DNA from: Flavobacteriaceae bacterium
GTDB taxonomy: Bacteria; Bacteroidota; Bacteroidia; Flavobacteriales; Flavobacteriaceae
NCBI GenBank assembly: GCA_002693605.1
Contig: NZQO01000117.1
Location: forward strand, 1-18,759
Length of the DNA stretch: 18,759 bases
Direction of reading: 5' to 3'
The translations under genes and the position numbers were made by a program. Below, piece after piece: positions 7,756 to 15,278 of this stretch (the stretch's first letter is position 1; each line of letters starts with the position of its first letter). The notes beneath the pieces were generated by a model. The model searched no databases. It was not told where the DNA came from and was given only the letters and a program-made list of their open reading frames with translations.

Positions 7756-8850
7756 ATGGTAGTTAAGGACGTACTCGCATTTTTAGATGAACTTGCCCCA
7801 CGCGCCTATGCCGAGGATTTCGACAATACCGGCTTGCTGGTGGGCGACCCCAACGACACGGTAAACGGAATCTTGGTTACCCTAGACACCCTCGAAGCCG
7901 TGGTAGATGAGGCCATTGAGAACAACTGCAACCTAATCGTGAGCTTCCATCCCATCATTTTCTCCGGACTCCAAAAATTAACGGGGAAGACTTATGTAGA
8001 ACGCACCGTTATAAAGGCTCTTAAGAACAACATTAGCATAATTGCGGTACACACCGCACTCGATAATTCATGGAGGGGCGTAAACGCGAAAATCTGCGAC
8101 ATGCTGCAGCTATCAAAGCGTTCCATATTGATTCCGCAGAAGGAAACCATCAAGAAGCTCACGGTCTATGTACCCGTGCCCGCTGCCGACACGGTTCGAA
8201 ATGCTATTTTTTCTGCGGGTGGCGGCACTATAGGGAATTATTCGAACTGCAGTTTCAACATATTAGGCAAGGGTAGTTTCGAGGGGAACGCCGATAGCAA
8301 CCCCCGGGTGGGCCGCCGAGGAGAAACCCATTTCGGCGAGGAAATGCAGCTGGGCATTACCTTCCCAACCCATCGGGAAAGCGCCGTTCTCGAGGCACTT
8401 TTCGCTTCGCACCCCTACGAGGAAGTGGCGTTTGAAGTTCATACCTTAGAAAACAAGAACCAGCATATTGGAATGGGAATGATTGGTACTCTGCCCGAAG
8501 CGATGACCGGCAAGACGTTTGTGCAACACCTGAAATCGGCATTGGGAACCGAATGCATTCGCCATTCGCAGTTCATAGATAGGAAAATTCAAAAGGTGGC
8601 CGTTCTTGGCGGTAGCGGAAGTTTCGCCATAGATGCGGCAATCTCGGCAGGTGCCGATGCATACGTCACGGCCGATTTGAAATACCACGACTTTTTTAGG
8701 GGCGAGGGCAAACTAGTGCTGTGCGATGTGGGCCACTATGAAAGTGAGCAGCATACAAAAGCACTTTTACGTGATGCCCTTACAAAAAAATTCACTAATT
8801 TTGCAGTCGTTTTATCACAAACAAACACCAATCCTATTAGCTATTCATAA
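7756..8850 (+). CDS. Nif3-like dinuclear metal center protein
   Basis: 364 residues, the long form of the Nif3/DUF34 family (YbgI/YqfO type; often labelled 'GTP cyclohydrolase I type 2', a function not proven for most members). The metal-ligand motifs are present at both ends: SFHPIIF (His65), AVHTALDN (His99, Asp103) and CDVGHYESEQ (His327, Glu331). Between them, about 127-235, lies the CutA/PII-like insert with the signature SHPYEEVAFEV (218-228). Members form ring-shaped hexamers. Biochemical role is uncertain. The next gene starts 3 nt after the stop; pairing of Nif3 with the coiled-coil zinc-ribbon protein is common in several phyla. Confidence 0.92.
   Translation: MVVKDVLAFLDELAPRAYAEDFDNTGLLVGDPNDTVNGILVTLDTLEAVVDEAIENNCNLIVSFHPIIFSGLQKLTGKTYVERTVIKALKNNISIIAVHTALDNSWRGVNAKICDMLQLSKRSILIPQKETIKKLTVYVPVPAADTVRNAIFSAGGGTIGNYSNCSFNILGKGSFEGNADSNPRVGRRGETHFGEEMQLGITFPTHRESAVLEALFASHPYEEVAFEVHTLENKNQHIGMGMIGTLPEAMTGKTFVQHLKSALGTECIRHSQFIDRKIQKVAVLGGSGSFAIDAAISAGADAYVTADLKYHDFFRGEGKLVLCDVGHYESEQHTKALLRDALTKKFTNFAVVLSQTNTNPISYS
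8796..8803 (+). promoter_or_regulatory. Possible internal -7 box before the coiled-coil protein
   Basis: TAATTTTG is an exact TAnnTTTG match lying within the last 20 codons of the Nif3 gene, 50 nt before the ATG at 8854. It may give the downstream gene its own transcript. No TTG partner is visible, and because it is inside coding sequence it may be chance. Confidence 0.3.
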
Positions 8851-8853
8851 TTT

Positions 8854-9636
8854 ATGGCAACAAAAACCGAAACTACTGTAGAAGAGAAGTTAAGAGCACT
8901 GTACGATTTGCAGCTGATCGATTCACGAATCGATGAAATTCGCAACGTACGCGGCGAACTCCCCTTGGAGGTAGAAGACTTGGAAGATGAAGTGGCCGGA
9001 ATGAACACCCGTCTTGAAAAATTGCAAGGTGAGTTAGAGACCATCGAGGACAGCATCAAAGAAAAGAAAAATGGCATTGAGGAGTCTAAGGCACTTATAA
9101 AGAAATATTCTGCGCAGCAGGAAAACGTTCGCAACAACCGAGAATACAACTCGTTGAGCAAGGAAATTGAATTCCAGGAGCTCGAGATACAACTCTCTGA
9201 AAAGCACATCAAGGAATTTAAGGCGCAGATCGAGCAGAAAAATCAGGTTATTGACGAGACCAAGGCGAACCTTCAAAAACGCCAAGAGCATCTAGAGCAC
9301 AAACAGGGCGAACTGGACGAGATCCTCGCGGAAACCGAAAAGGAAGAAAAGGCCCTTATCAAGGAATCGGAAAAATACCAGGAAAAAATTGAGGACCGCT
9401 TGGTGAACGCCTATCACCGTATCCGGAACAACGTAAAGAACGGCCTTGCCGTGGTACCCGTAGAACGTGGTGCTTCCGGGGGTTCGTTTTTCACCATTCC
9501 ACCACAGGTACAGATGGAAATTGCATCGCGCAAGAAAATCATTACCGATGAGCACAGTGGTCGTATTCTGGTAGATCCCGAATTGGCAAAGGAAGAAAAA
9601 GAGAAAATGGAACAGTTGTTCCACAAGGTTTCCTAA
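8854..9636 (+). CDS. Coiled-coil C4-zinc-ribbon family protein lacking the zinc cysteines
   Basis: 260 residues. About 8-185 is a long charged coiled coil, a helical hairpin including NNREYNSLSKEIE (94-106). The C-terminal part (about 195-245) aligns by eye with the C4 zinc ribbon of this family, where bacteria usually have RGxCGGC and CEHCGRIL. Here the equivalents are RGASGGS and TDEHSGRIL, so Ser208, Ser211, Asp232 and Ser235 stand in for the four zinc-binding cysteines, and the whole protein contains no cysteine. The fold-shaping residues between (FFTIPPQVQMEI) are kept. The family is poorly characterised and has been linked to nucleic-acid binding. It follows the Nif3 gene by 3 nt and is closed by a strong terminator. 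Confidence 0.88.
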   Translation: MATKTETTVEEKLRALYDLQLIDSRIDEIRNVRGELPLEVEDLEDEVAGMNTRLEKLQGELETIEDSIKEKKNGIEESKALIKKYSAQQENVRNNREYNSLSKEIEFQELEIQLSEKHIKEFKAQIEQKNQVIDETKANLQKRQEHLEHKQGELDEILAETEKEEKALIKESEKYQEKIEDRLVNAYHRIRNNVKNGLAVVPVERGASGGSFFTIPPQVQMEIASRKKIITDEHSGRILVDPELAKEEKEKMEQLFHKVS

Positions 9637-9660
9637 TTTTCTCCCCAACAAACTATAACG

Positions 9661-9690
9661 AAGCCTTCACAACCCTGAAGGCTTTTTTTT
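9661..9690 (+). terminator. Rho-independent terminator after the coiled-coil gene
   Basis: An 8-bp perfect stem, AAGCCTTC (9661-9668) with GAAGGCTT (9677-9684), an 8-nt loop, and a run of T reaching 9690. It lies 24 nt after the stop codon at 9636 and closes the Nif3 operon. Confidence 0.9.
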
Positions 9691-9743
9691 CGTACTTTAT
9701 TGAAAGTAATCCCGTCATCCACGACTTATATTAAAAACGTACT

Positions 9744-10427
9744 ATGAAAAAGATATCCATACTTCTTGCAGTTACATTTTTGCTAACCCTAACGGCGGCC
9801 TGCCAATCTTCCAATGAAAAAAATAAGGAGGCTGAGGCGATGGCACAGAAAAACCAGCAACCGGTAGAAGTCCCGCCACAGGGAGGATTGGAGCGCGCCT
9901 ATTTTGCCAGTGGCTGCTTTTGGTGCGTCGAGGCTATTTATGAAAGCGTAGCAGGCGTAGACGAAGCCATTTCAGGATACAGCGGTGGCCATACCGAGAA
10001 CCCCACCTACGAGGAGACCAATACCGGCACCACGGGCCACGCCGAGGCAGTAGAGGTTATCTACGATCCGGAGGTGGTATCTTTCGAAACCCTGGTCAAC
10101 GTTTATTTCGGTTCTCAGGACGTAACACAGGTGAATGGGCAGGGACCGGATCGCGGCTCGCAATACCGGAGTATAATTTTTTACCAAAACGAGCGGCAAA
10201 AGCAGATTATTGAACAGAAAATTAACGCGTTAGAGAAGGAATACGGGACGGGCGAGATTGCCGCCCAGGTTATGCCCTTCCAGAAGTTCTGGAAAGCAGA
10301 AGGGTACCATCAGGATTATGAGGAGAACAACCCAGACAATCCCTATATCCAGAACGTATCGATTCCTCGGCTAAAACGGTTTCAGGAAAGATTTCCGGAG
10401 TTGCTGAAGGAAAGCGCCGAGCACTAG
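9744..10427 (+). CDS. msrA: Lipoprotein peptide-methionine (S)-S-oxide reductase
   Basis: 227 residues. It reduces the S-epimer of methionine sulfoxide in proteins. Residues 1-20 are a lipoprotein signal with lipobox LTAAC (Cys20), then a polar linker to about 48. The MsrA domain starts near 49, with the catalytic motif GCFWC (57-61, catalytic Cys58), SGYSGGHTENPTYEE (77-91), TGHAEAVEV (97-105) and the C-terminal GYHQDYEENNP. Only Cys58 and Cys61 are present in the domain, with no C-terminal resolving cysteine, so recycling probably uses Cys61 or an external thiol. The lipid anchor places it outside the cytoplasm, to repair envelope proteins; it will need an exported reductant, which is not encoded nearby. 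It has its own terminators on both sides. Confidence 0.95.
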   Translation: MKKISILLAVTFLLTLTAACQSSNEKNKEAEAMAQKNQQPVEVPPQGGLERAYFASGCFWCVEAIYESVAGVDEAISGYSGGHTENPTYEETNTGTTGHAEAVEVIYDPEVVSFETLVNVYFGSQDVTQVNGQGPDRGSQYRSIIFYQNERQKQIIEQKINALEKEYGTGEIAAQVMPFQKFWKAEGYHQDYEENNPDNPYIQNVSIPRLKRFQERFPELLKESAEH

Positions 10428-10450
10428 AAGATTAAATTTATATAAATTAT

Positions 10451-10474
10451 AAGGGGCGTTATCGCCCCTTTTTT
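10451..10474 (+). terminator. Terminator between convergent msrA and methyltransferase genes
   Basis: AAGGGGCG (10451-10458), loop TTAT, CGCCCCTT (10463-10470), then T to 10474: a perfect 8-bp GC-rich stem. The T-run favours the plus strand (msrA). On the minus strand the hairpin contains the final Lys-Lys-Gly-Arg codons and the stop codon of the methyltransferase in its loop, and is followed by an AT-rich but not T-only stretch. Confidence 0.9.
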
Positions 10475-11262
10475 GTGGCCTTGATTTCAAACAATAGTGG
10501 ATAGAGATTTTGCGGCAGCTCATACATCCCGTCAGCATTTTTTATTAAGTTTGGAAAGATATCATAAGGCGAGGCGGCGTGCTCCCTCAGGTACTCAATG
10601 TGCAATCCCGCATCGGAAAGCGCGGTAATAACTTCGCCCAACCCATGGTTCCAGCCATATTCCTTGCTAACCATTGCTGAACTTTGGTCGGCATACGTTC
10701 CTTCGTATTCCTCGTAAATAGCCTCTTTCTGCTGGTAGCCATATATCATGGCTGGCGGCGAAACGGTATAGTCGAACATCCAAGCAATCGGGTGGAATTC
10801 CACGATATAGAAAAAGCCCCCAGGCTTTAATCGTTCCGAAATTATTTCTGCCCACGGCTTTAAATTGGGCAACCAATCTATAACGCCATAGCTCGTAAAA
10901 ACGATATCGAATTTTTCTGAAACAAACAGGGAGGTATCAAGCACATTGCAGCAAATAAACGAGGCGTCCAACTGCATATCGGCGTTTAATTTCCTGGCCA
11001 ATTTTATGCCCTCTTCCGAAATATCGACCCCCGTACACATGGCGCCAAGCCGTGCCCAACTAAGTGTATCTTGCCCAAAGTGGCATTGCAGGTGCAGCAG
11101 TGATTTTCCCGAAACGTCGCCCAACGCACTTAGCTCATACCTATTTAGTGACGATTTGCCGTTCTTGAAAGCCGCTAGGCCATAAAAATCGCTAGCCGCG
11201 TGGACGGCTACCTTTTGGTTCCAAGTTATCTTATTTGTTCTGAAGGCTTCTGAGAAATCCAT
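10459..11262 (-). CDS. Class I SAM-dependent methyltransferase
   Basis: 267 residues. The Rossmann methyltransferase core lies about 45-160: motif I is LLHLQCHFGQDT (55-66), the acidic residue binding the SAM ribose is Asp80 in TGVDIS, motif II/IV is FDIVFTSYGVIDWLPNL (118-134), and 'LKPGGFFYIVEFHP' (145-158) is the post-motif strand. Motif I has Cys-His in place of the usual Gly-x-Gly, a variant typical of one UbiE/BioC-like subgroup. The C-terminal third is probably substrate-specific. The substrate cannot be predicted. It is a single-gene unit, divergent from the photorepair cluster, with its stop codon in the loop of the terminator shared with msrA. Confidence 0.88.
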   Translation of the reverse strand: MDFSEAFRTNKITWNQKVAVHAASDFYGLAAFKNGKSSLNRYELSALGDVSGKSLLHLQCHFGQDTLSWARLGAMCTGVDISEEGIKLARKLNADMQLDASFICCNVLDTSLFVSEKFDIVFTSYGVIDWLPNLKPWAEIISERLKPGGFFYIVEFHPIAWMFDYTVSPPAMIYGYQQKEAIYEEYEGTYADQSSAMVSKEYGWNHGLGEVITALSDAGLHIEYLREHAASPYDIFPNLIKNADGMYELPQNLYPLLFEIKATKKGR

Positions 11263-11350
11263 CGTTTTTTACTGCAAGATAGAAAGAATTTGATCTATAA
11301 TTTTGTTTAATTTTAACACGTTTTAATTAAACATATTTTATTTTTATGAT
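11263..11350 (+). promoter_or_regulatory. Divergent intergenic region with -7 boxes for the photorepair cluster
   Basis: This AT-rich 88-nt gap separates the divergent methyltransferase and flavin reductase genes. On the plus strand TAATTTTG (11298-11305) is an exact -7 box 45 nt before the ATG at 11351, and TATTTTTA (11339-11346) is a second one only 4 nt before it. On the minus strand TATCTTGC (11281-11274) is a weak box for the methyltransferase. No convincing TTG partners are visible, and the base composition makes chance matches likely. I see no obvious operator palindrome. Confidence 0.35.
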
Positions 11351-11968
11351 ATGAAGCACTTTACCCGCCAGGACATCTTACAGATGGAAAAAATTTTCCG
11401 CCTGAACCTCATTAACAGTTGCACGGGCTATAAATCGGCCAATCTGCTCGCAACCAAATCCAAGGACGGTATAGAGAACGTGGCCATTTTCAGCAGCGTT
11501 ATCCATCTAGGAAGCAATCCGCCGCTATTGGGTTTTATTTTGCGGCCCACGACCGTACCGCGAAATACCTTCGATAATTTGAAGGCTACGCAACAGTTTA
11601 CCGTAAACCACGTGGGGTCTGATATAATGGCCGATGCCCACCACACCTCTGCCAAGTACGAGGGTACCGTGTCCGAATTCAGCAAAACGAACTTACGGCC
11701 GCACTACCGCGACTCATCGTATGCGCCCTACGTGGCCGCGGCCAAGGTGCAACTAGGTTGTAGGTACGCAAACGATTATTTCATCAAGGAGAACGACTGC
11801 CTGCTCATTATTGGGCAGATTGAACATTTATATTTAGAGCCAAACCTCCTGGAGGCTGATGGTTTCATTTCGCTGGAAAAGGCCAAAACCGTAACGGTAA
11901 ATGGCCTAGATGGATACGCGCTACCCACGCTATTGGAGCGGTTCGAGTATGCAAGGCCCAAACCCTGA
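11351..11968 (+). CDS. Flavin reductase family (FMN-binding split-barrel) protein
   Basis: 205 residues. The flavin reductase-like fold is indicated by the order of segments: a start that enters the barrel ([25 protein letters not shown]), [23 protein letters not shown] (44-66), the family turn '[14 protein letters not shown]' (65-78), and QFTVNHV (82-88). Members bind FMN or FAD and some reduce free flavin with NAD(P)H. The stop TGA shares its last base with the ATG of a DUF2256 gene, and two flavin-dependent photolyases follow, so a role in flavin supply or reduction for them is a reasonable inference but not shown. It could instead act on another substrate. Confidence 0.88.
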   Translation: MKHFTRQDILQMEKIFRLNLINSCTGYKSANLLATKSKDGIENVAIFSSVIHLGSNPPLLGFILRPTTVPRNTFDNLKATQQFTVNHVGSDIMADAHHTSAKYEGTVSEFSKTNLRPHYRDSSYAPYVAAAKVQLGCRYANDYFIKENDCLLIIGQIEHLYLEPNLLEADGFISLEKAKTVTVNGLDGYALPTLLERFEYARPKP

Positions 11969-12117
11969 TGGCGCACAAGAAATCGCTATTGCCTAAAAAG
12001 ACCTGTCCGGTATGCCTACGGCCGTTCTCTTGGCGCAAGAAATGGGAACGCGACTGGGAAAATGTGCGGTACTGCAGTGTCCGTTGCCGGCAAAACAAGA
12101 GAAGGAATGAAGAATAG
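11968..12117 (+). CDS. DUF2256 zinc-finger-like small protein
   Basis: 49 residues, easily missed. The ATG at 11968 overlaps the upstream TGA (TGATG). The protein is basic and carries the DUF2256 signature: Lys-Thr-Cys13-Pro-Val-Cys16, then [13 protein letters not shown] (18-30), then RYCSVRC (34-40) with Cys36 and Cys40. The four cysteines as C-x2-C and C-x3-C suggest a zinc knuckle; with 15 Lys/Arg residues it may bind nucleic acid. The family is, to my knowledge, functionally uncharacterised, and is often found beside or fused to cryptochrome/photolyase-type genes. The 3' end overlaps the DASH cryptochrome start by 11 nt in another frame, which suggests translational coupling. Confidence 0.9.
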   Translation: MAHKKSLLPKKTCPVCLRPFSWRKKWERDWENVRYCSVRCRQNKRRNEE

Positions 12118-13417
12118 CCTAGTCTGGTTTCGGAACGACCTTCGCACGCAAGACAACACATCGTTGTTGCGTGCGTGCGAGGGCGACCGGGTAGTCGCCG
12201 TTTACTGCTTCGATCCGCGGCACTACGGCAAGACCGAATATGGCTTCGCTAAAACAGGCAAGTATAGGGCCAAATTCTTGTTAGGGAGCGTGGCGAATCT
12301 TCGGAAAAATCTCCTTGAAATAAATATTCCCCTGTTAATTTTCGAGGGGAAACCGGAAACCGCCCTTCCGAAGGTCGTGCGCGAATTTTCCATAACACAT
12401 CTGTATTTCCAGCGGGAGTGGACTTATGAAGAACAATTGGTTGCCGATGCCTTAACGGGCAACCTGCCATCCTCCATCGAAATAGTTGAAACCTACGATC
12501 AGTTTCTGTTTCACCCAGCTGATGTTCCATATGATGACCTTTCTGAAATTCCCCGAGTTTTTACCGAATTCAGAAAAAAGTGCGAAAAATACGGCAACAT
12601 TCAGCAGCCACTCCCATTGCCCGAGGCACGACCGGGCGAACCCTTGGATACCGGCCAATTTTCAACCCAAATTCCCACTTTGAAAGCACTTGGGCACGAA
12701 GTCTTCGAAATCGATTCGCGATCGGCCGTGCCTTTTGATGGCGGGGAAGATGCTGCCTGGCAACGTTTAAACGATTATTTTTGGAACACAAAAAAATTGA
12801 GGCACTACAAGCGAACCCGCAACGGACTGCTTGGCACCGATTACAGCTCTAAGTTCTCGCCCTGGCTGGCCAATGGGAGCCTCTCGCCACGCAGTATCTA
12901 CGCCCAGGTTAAAAAATTCGAGGCCGAAATCGAAAAGAATGAAGACACCTACTGGCTGCTATTTGAATTGATCTGGCGCGATTTCTTTAAATACGTTAGC
13001 CTGAAGCACGGCAATAGACTCTTTTTGCTAGACGGAATTCTTCAGAAAACGTATTCGTGGCAGTACAATGATGCCGCCGTGCAAAACTGGATTAACGGCA
13101 ATACCCCATACGATTTTGTAAATGCCAATATGAAGGAAATCGCCGAGACGGGATTTATGAGCAATCGCGGGCGGCAGAACGTAGCCAGTTATTTTGCCAA
13201 GGAATTACAGCAGGATTGGCGCATTGGTGCAAGCTATTTTGAAAGTATGTTAATAGATTACGACGTGCACAGCAATTGGGGCAATTGGCAGTATGTCTCG
13301 GGGGTGGGCAATGACCCGCGCGACCGTAAATTCAATATTGAAAGCCAAACGCAGCGCTACGACCCCGATGGGAATTATGTGGCCATTTGGCTTCCAGAAG
13401 TTAAAACCAGTAAATAA
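12107..13417 (+). CDS. DASH-family cryptochrome / photolyase
   Basis: 436 residues from the ATG at 12107 ([13 protein letters not shown] is the usual photolyase start; an in-frame ATG 15 codons upstream lies inside the DUF2256 gene and is not used in the family). An N-terminal alpha/beta antenna domain (about 1-130) precedes the helical FAD domain (about 200-425). FAD-contact motifs are [19 protein letters not shown] (244-262), [13 protein letters not shown] (351-363) and [21 protein letters not shown] (384-404). The last two match the DASH subgroup, whose members repair cyclobutane pyrimidine dimers mainly in single-stranded or looped DNA using blue light and usually carry MTHF as antenna; some also signal. 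The next photolyase follows after 6 nt. Confidence 0.94.
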   Translation: MKNSLVWFRNDLRTQDNTSLLRACEGDRVVAVYCFDPRHYGKTEYGFAKTGKYRAKFLLGSVANLRKNLLEINIPLLIFEGKPETALPKVVREFSITHLYFQREWTYEEQLVADALTGNLPSSIEIVETYDQFLFHPADVPYDDLSEIPRVFTEFRKKCEKYGNIQQPLPLPEARPGEPLDTGQFSTQIPTLKALGHEVFEIDSRSAVPFDGGEDAAWQRLNDYFWNTKKLRHYKRTRNGLLGTDYSSKFSPWLANGSLSPRSIYAQVKKFEAEIEKNEDTYWLLFELIWRDFFKYVSLKHGNRLFLLDGILQKTYSWQYNDAAVQNWINGNTPYDFVNANMKEIAETGFMSNRGRQNVASYFAKELQQDWRIGASYFESMLIDYDVHSNWGNWQYVSGVGNDPRDRKFNIESQTQRYDPDGNYVAIWLPEVKTSK

Positions 13418-13423
13418 ATTATT

Positions 13424-14959
13424 TTGAAAAAACTACGGCTCATCTTGGGCGACCAATTAAACCACAAGCATTCGTGGTACGACCAAACTGAAGAGGACAC
13501 GTACTACTTTATGGCCGAGATGCGGCAGGAAACCGATTACGCTACGCACCATGTCCAGAAGGTCGTGGCGTTTTTTGAGAGTATGCAGAATTTTGCCCGT
13601 TGGTTGGAAGCGCGTGGGCATTCGGTAATTTATTATGCGTTGGACGATCCTGAAAACGAGCAGCAACTTCCCAAAAACCTGGACCAACTTATTTCCGATT
13701 ACGATATCGAAAAATTTGAGTACCAATTGCCAGATGAATATAGACTGGACGAGCAATTGAAATCGTTCTGTACGTCGCTAAGCATAGCTTCGGAAGTGTT
13801 TGATACCGAACATTTCCTGACACGGCGGAACGATCTGGCAACCTTTTACGAGGGTAAGAAGGAAATGACGATGGAATATTTCTACCGCCATATGCGCAAG
13901 AAATATGATATACTTATGGTCAGCAATTCCAATCCTGAAGGCGGCAAGTGGAATTTTGACAAGAGCAACCGCAAGAAATGGAAGGGCAAACCCGAAATAC
14001 CGCACGAACGTGGCTTCCGAAAAAACGTTTCCGCCACACTTAAGCGTATTCGCGACGCGGGCGTAAAGACGATGGGTAGCATTTCCGAAGAAAATTTTAA
14101 CTGGCCCACCTCGCGGGAGGATGCCCTATCGGTTCTCAACTATTTCTGCAAAAATTTGCTGGTGCATTTTGGCGACTACCAGGATGCAATGCACACCGAG
14201 GAAGTGTATTTGTTCCATAGCCGATTATCGTTTGCCATGAACAGCAAGCTGCTGCACCCGCGCGAAGTTATCGAATCGGCCATCGATTATTGGCGTACGC
14301 ACAAGGATGCAATCGATATCTCGCAGGTAGAAGGGTTCGTTCGGCAAATACTGGGGTGGCGCGAATACATGCGGGGTATTTACTGGAAGGAAATGCCCAG
14401 CTTCGGTCGCAGTAACAAGTTAGACAACCAAAACCCGCTTCCCGAATTTTATTGGACGGGAAAAACCAAGATGAATTGCCTGAAGCAAACAATCTCGCAG
14501 AGCCTGGAACATGCCTATGCGCATCACATACAACGACTGATGATTACGGGGAATTTCGCACTCTTGGCCCAATGTCACCCAAATGAGGTGGACGCTTGGT
14601 ACCTGGGCATCTATATCGACGCCATAGAATGGGTTGAGATTACCAACACCCGGGGGATGTCGCAATTTGCCGATGGCGGAATCGTGGCTACCAAACCCTA
14701 CGTGTCCAGCGGTAGCTACATCAATAAAATGAGTAATTATTGCAAGGATTGCCATTATTCGGTAAGTAAGAAAGTGGAGGAAAGATCCTGCCCCTTCAAC
14801 AGTCTATACTGGAATTTTCTTGACGACAAGAAAGCGCACTTCAAGGACAACCAACGAATGAATATGATGATGGCAATGCTCGAAAAGAAAAGTGCCGAGG
14901 ACCTCTCGCAACTGAAGGAACGCGCTGCGGAAATCATTAGGAATCCGGATAACTTTTAA
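13424..14959 (+). CDS. Iron-sulfur bacterial cryptochrome/photolyase, (6-4) photolyase type
   Basis: 511 residues with a TTG start at 13424, giving MKKLRLILGDQLN, the usual start of this family; no ATG is available. It belongs to the FeS-BCP class (Agrobacterium PhrB, Rhodobacter CryB), which repairs (6-4) photoproducts using FAD, a lumazine antenna and a [4Fe-4S] cluster. The four cluster cysteines are present: Cys352, Cys440, Cys443 and Cys456. Their spacing, 88/3/13, is the same as the published PhrB ligands 350/438/441/454. The active-site histidine of PhrB (366) corresponds to His368 in AYAHHIQRLMITGNFALL. The FAD region runs through IDAIEWVEITNTRGMSQFADGG (398-419). It lies 6 nt after the DASH gene, so both repair classes are probably made from one transcript. 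Confidence 0.94.
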   Translation: MKKLRLILGDQLNHKHSWYDQTEEDTYYFMAEMRQETDYATHHVQKVVAFFESMQNFARWLEARGHSVIYYALDDPENEQQLPKNLDQLISDYDIEKFEYQLPDEYRLDEQLKSFCTSLSIASEVFDTEHFLTRRNDLATFYEGKKEMTMEYFYRHMRKKYDILMVSNSNPEGGKWNFDKSNRKKWKGKPEIPHERGFRKNVSATLKRIRDAGVKTMGSISEENFNWPTSREDALSVLNYFCKNLLVHFGDYQDAMHTEEVYLFHSRLSFAMNSKLLHPREVIESAIDYWRTHKDAIDISQVEGFVRQILGWREYMRGIYWKEMPSFGRSNKLDNQNPLPEFYWTGKTKMNCLKQTISQSLEHAYAHHIQRLMITGNFALLAQCHPNEVDAWYLGIYIDAIEWVEITNTRGMSQFADGGIVATKPYVSSGSYINKMSNYCKDCHYSVSKKVEERSCPFNSLYWNFLDDKKAHFKDNQRMNMMMAMLEKKSAEDLSQLKERAAEIIRNPDNF

Positions 14960-15069
14960 CGTAACCGTGTTATACAATTATTAACAGCCCTCGTTAAACG
15001 GAGGTTAAAGTATAAATAGCCAATTCAATTTTGTCGTAGCTTTAAGTAACAATCTAAACCGTTATAGTT
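14960..15069 (+). promoter_or_regulatory. Intergenic region with imperfect inverted repeat and -7 box
   Basis: In this 110-nt gap, CCTCGTTAAACGGAGG (14989-15004) is a near-palindrome with one bulged base, flanked by TTAAC (14981-14985) and GTTAA (15004-15008). It has no T-run, so it is a poor terminator for the photolyase operon and might instead be a protein-binding site. Downstream, TAGCTTTA (15037-15044) is a possible -7 box 25 nt before the ATG at 15070. Confidence 0.35.
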
Positions 15070-15228
15070 ATGAGAGACCTTATTTGGTTAATAGTGGTTA
15101 TACTGATCATAGGATGGTTGGTAGGCTATTTTGGCTTCGGGGAAGCCGTGGGAAGTTTAATTCACATTCTGCTGGTCCTAGCTATCATTGGAATTTTATA
15201 CCGACTTGCAACGGGACGAAGACCATAA
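15070..15228 (+). CDS. Lmo0937-like small membrane protein
   Basis: 52 residues: MRDLIWLIVV... with two hydrophobic helices (about 4-20 and 29-46) separated by the short loop GYFGFGEAVGS, and a basic end (RLATGRRP). The pattern, helix, W-L-x-G-(Y/F)-x-x-(G/F), then 'LIHILLVLAII', matches the Lmo0937 family of tiny inner-membrane proteins found across bacteria and often near stress genes; function is unknown. A small lipoprotein gene follows after 50 nt and may share the transcript. A 108-codon ORF in another frame overlaps it but has no membrane or family features over this part. Confidence 0.85.
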   Translation: MRDLIWLIVVILIIGWLVGYFGFGEAVGSLIHILLVLAIIGILYRLATGRRP

Positions 15229-15278
15229 CGAAAAACAACGCTAACCGCCATGGCAAGTGGCACAACACTAAAAAAATT

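Noticed and set aside
8841..9651. Several minus-strand ORFs opposite the coiled-coil protein
   Set aside because: Leu/Phe/Ser-rich shadows of a Glu/Lys-rich coiled-coil gene, with no promoter or family features.
12062..12106. N-terminal extension of the DASH cryptochrome by 15 residues
   Set aside because: The extra residues are the out-of-frame reading of the DUF2256 gene; the family begins at the Met of [13 protein letters not shown].
13457..14937. Minus-strand ORFs opposite the FeS photolyase
   Set aside because: Short, mutually overlapping shadows without features; the plus-strand protein has all catalytic ligands.
15084..15278. 65-residue N-terminal extension of the small lipoprotein
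   Set aside because: It would hide the lipoprotein signal inside the chain and overlaps the small membrane protein gene in another frame.
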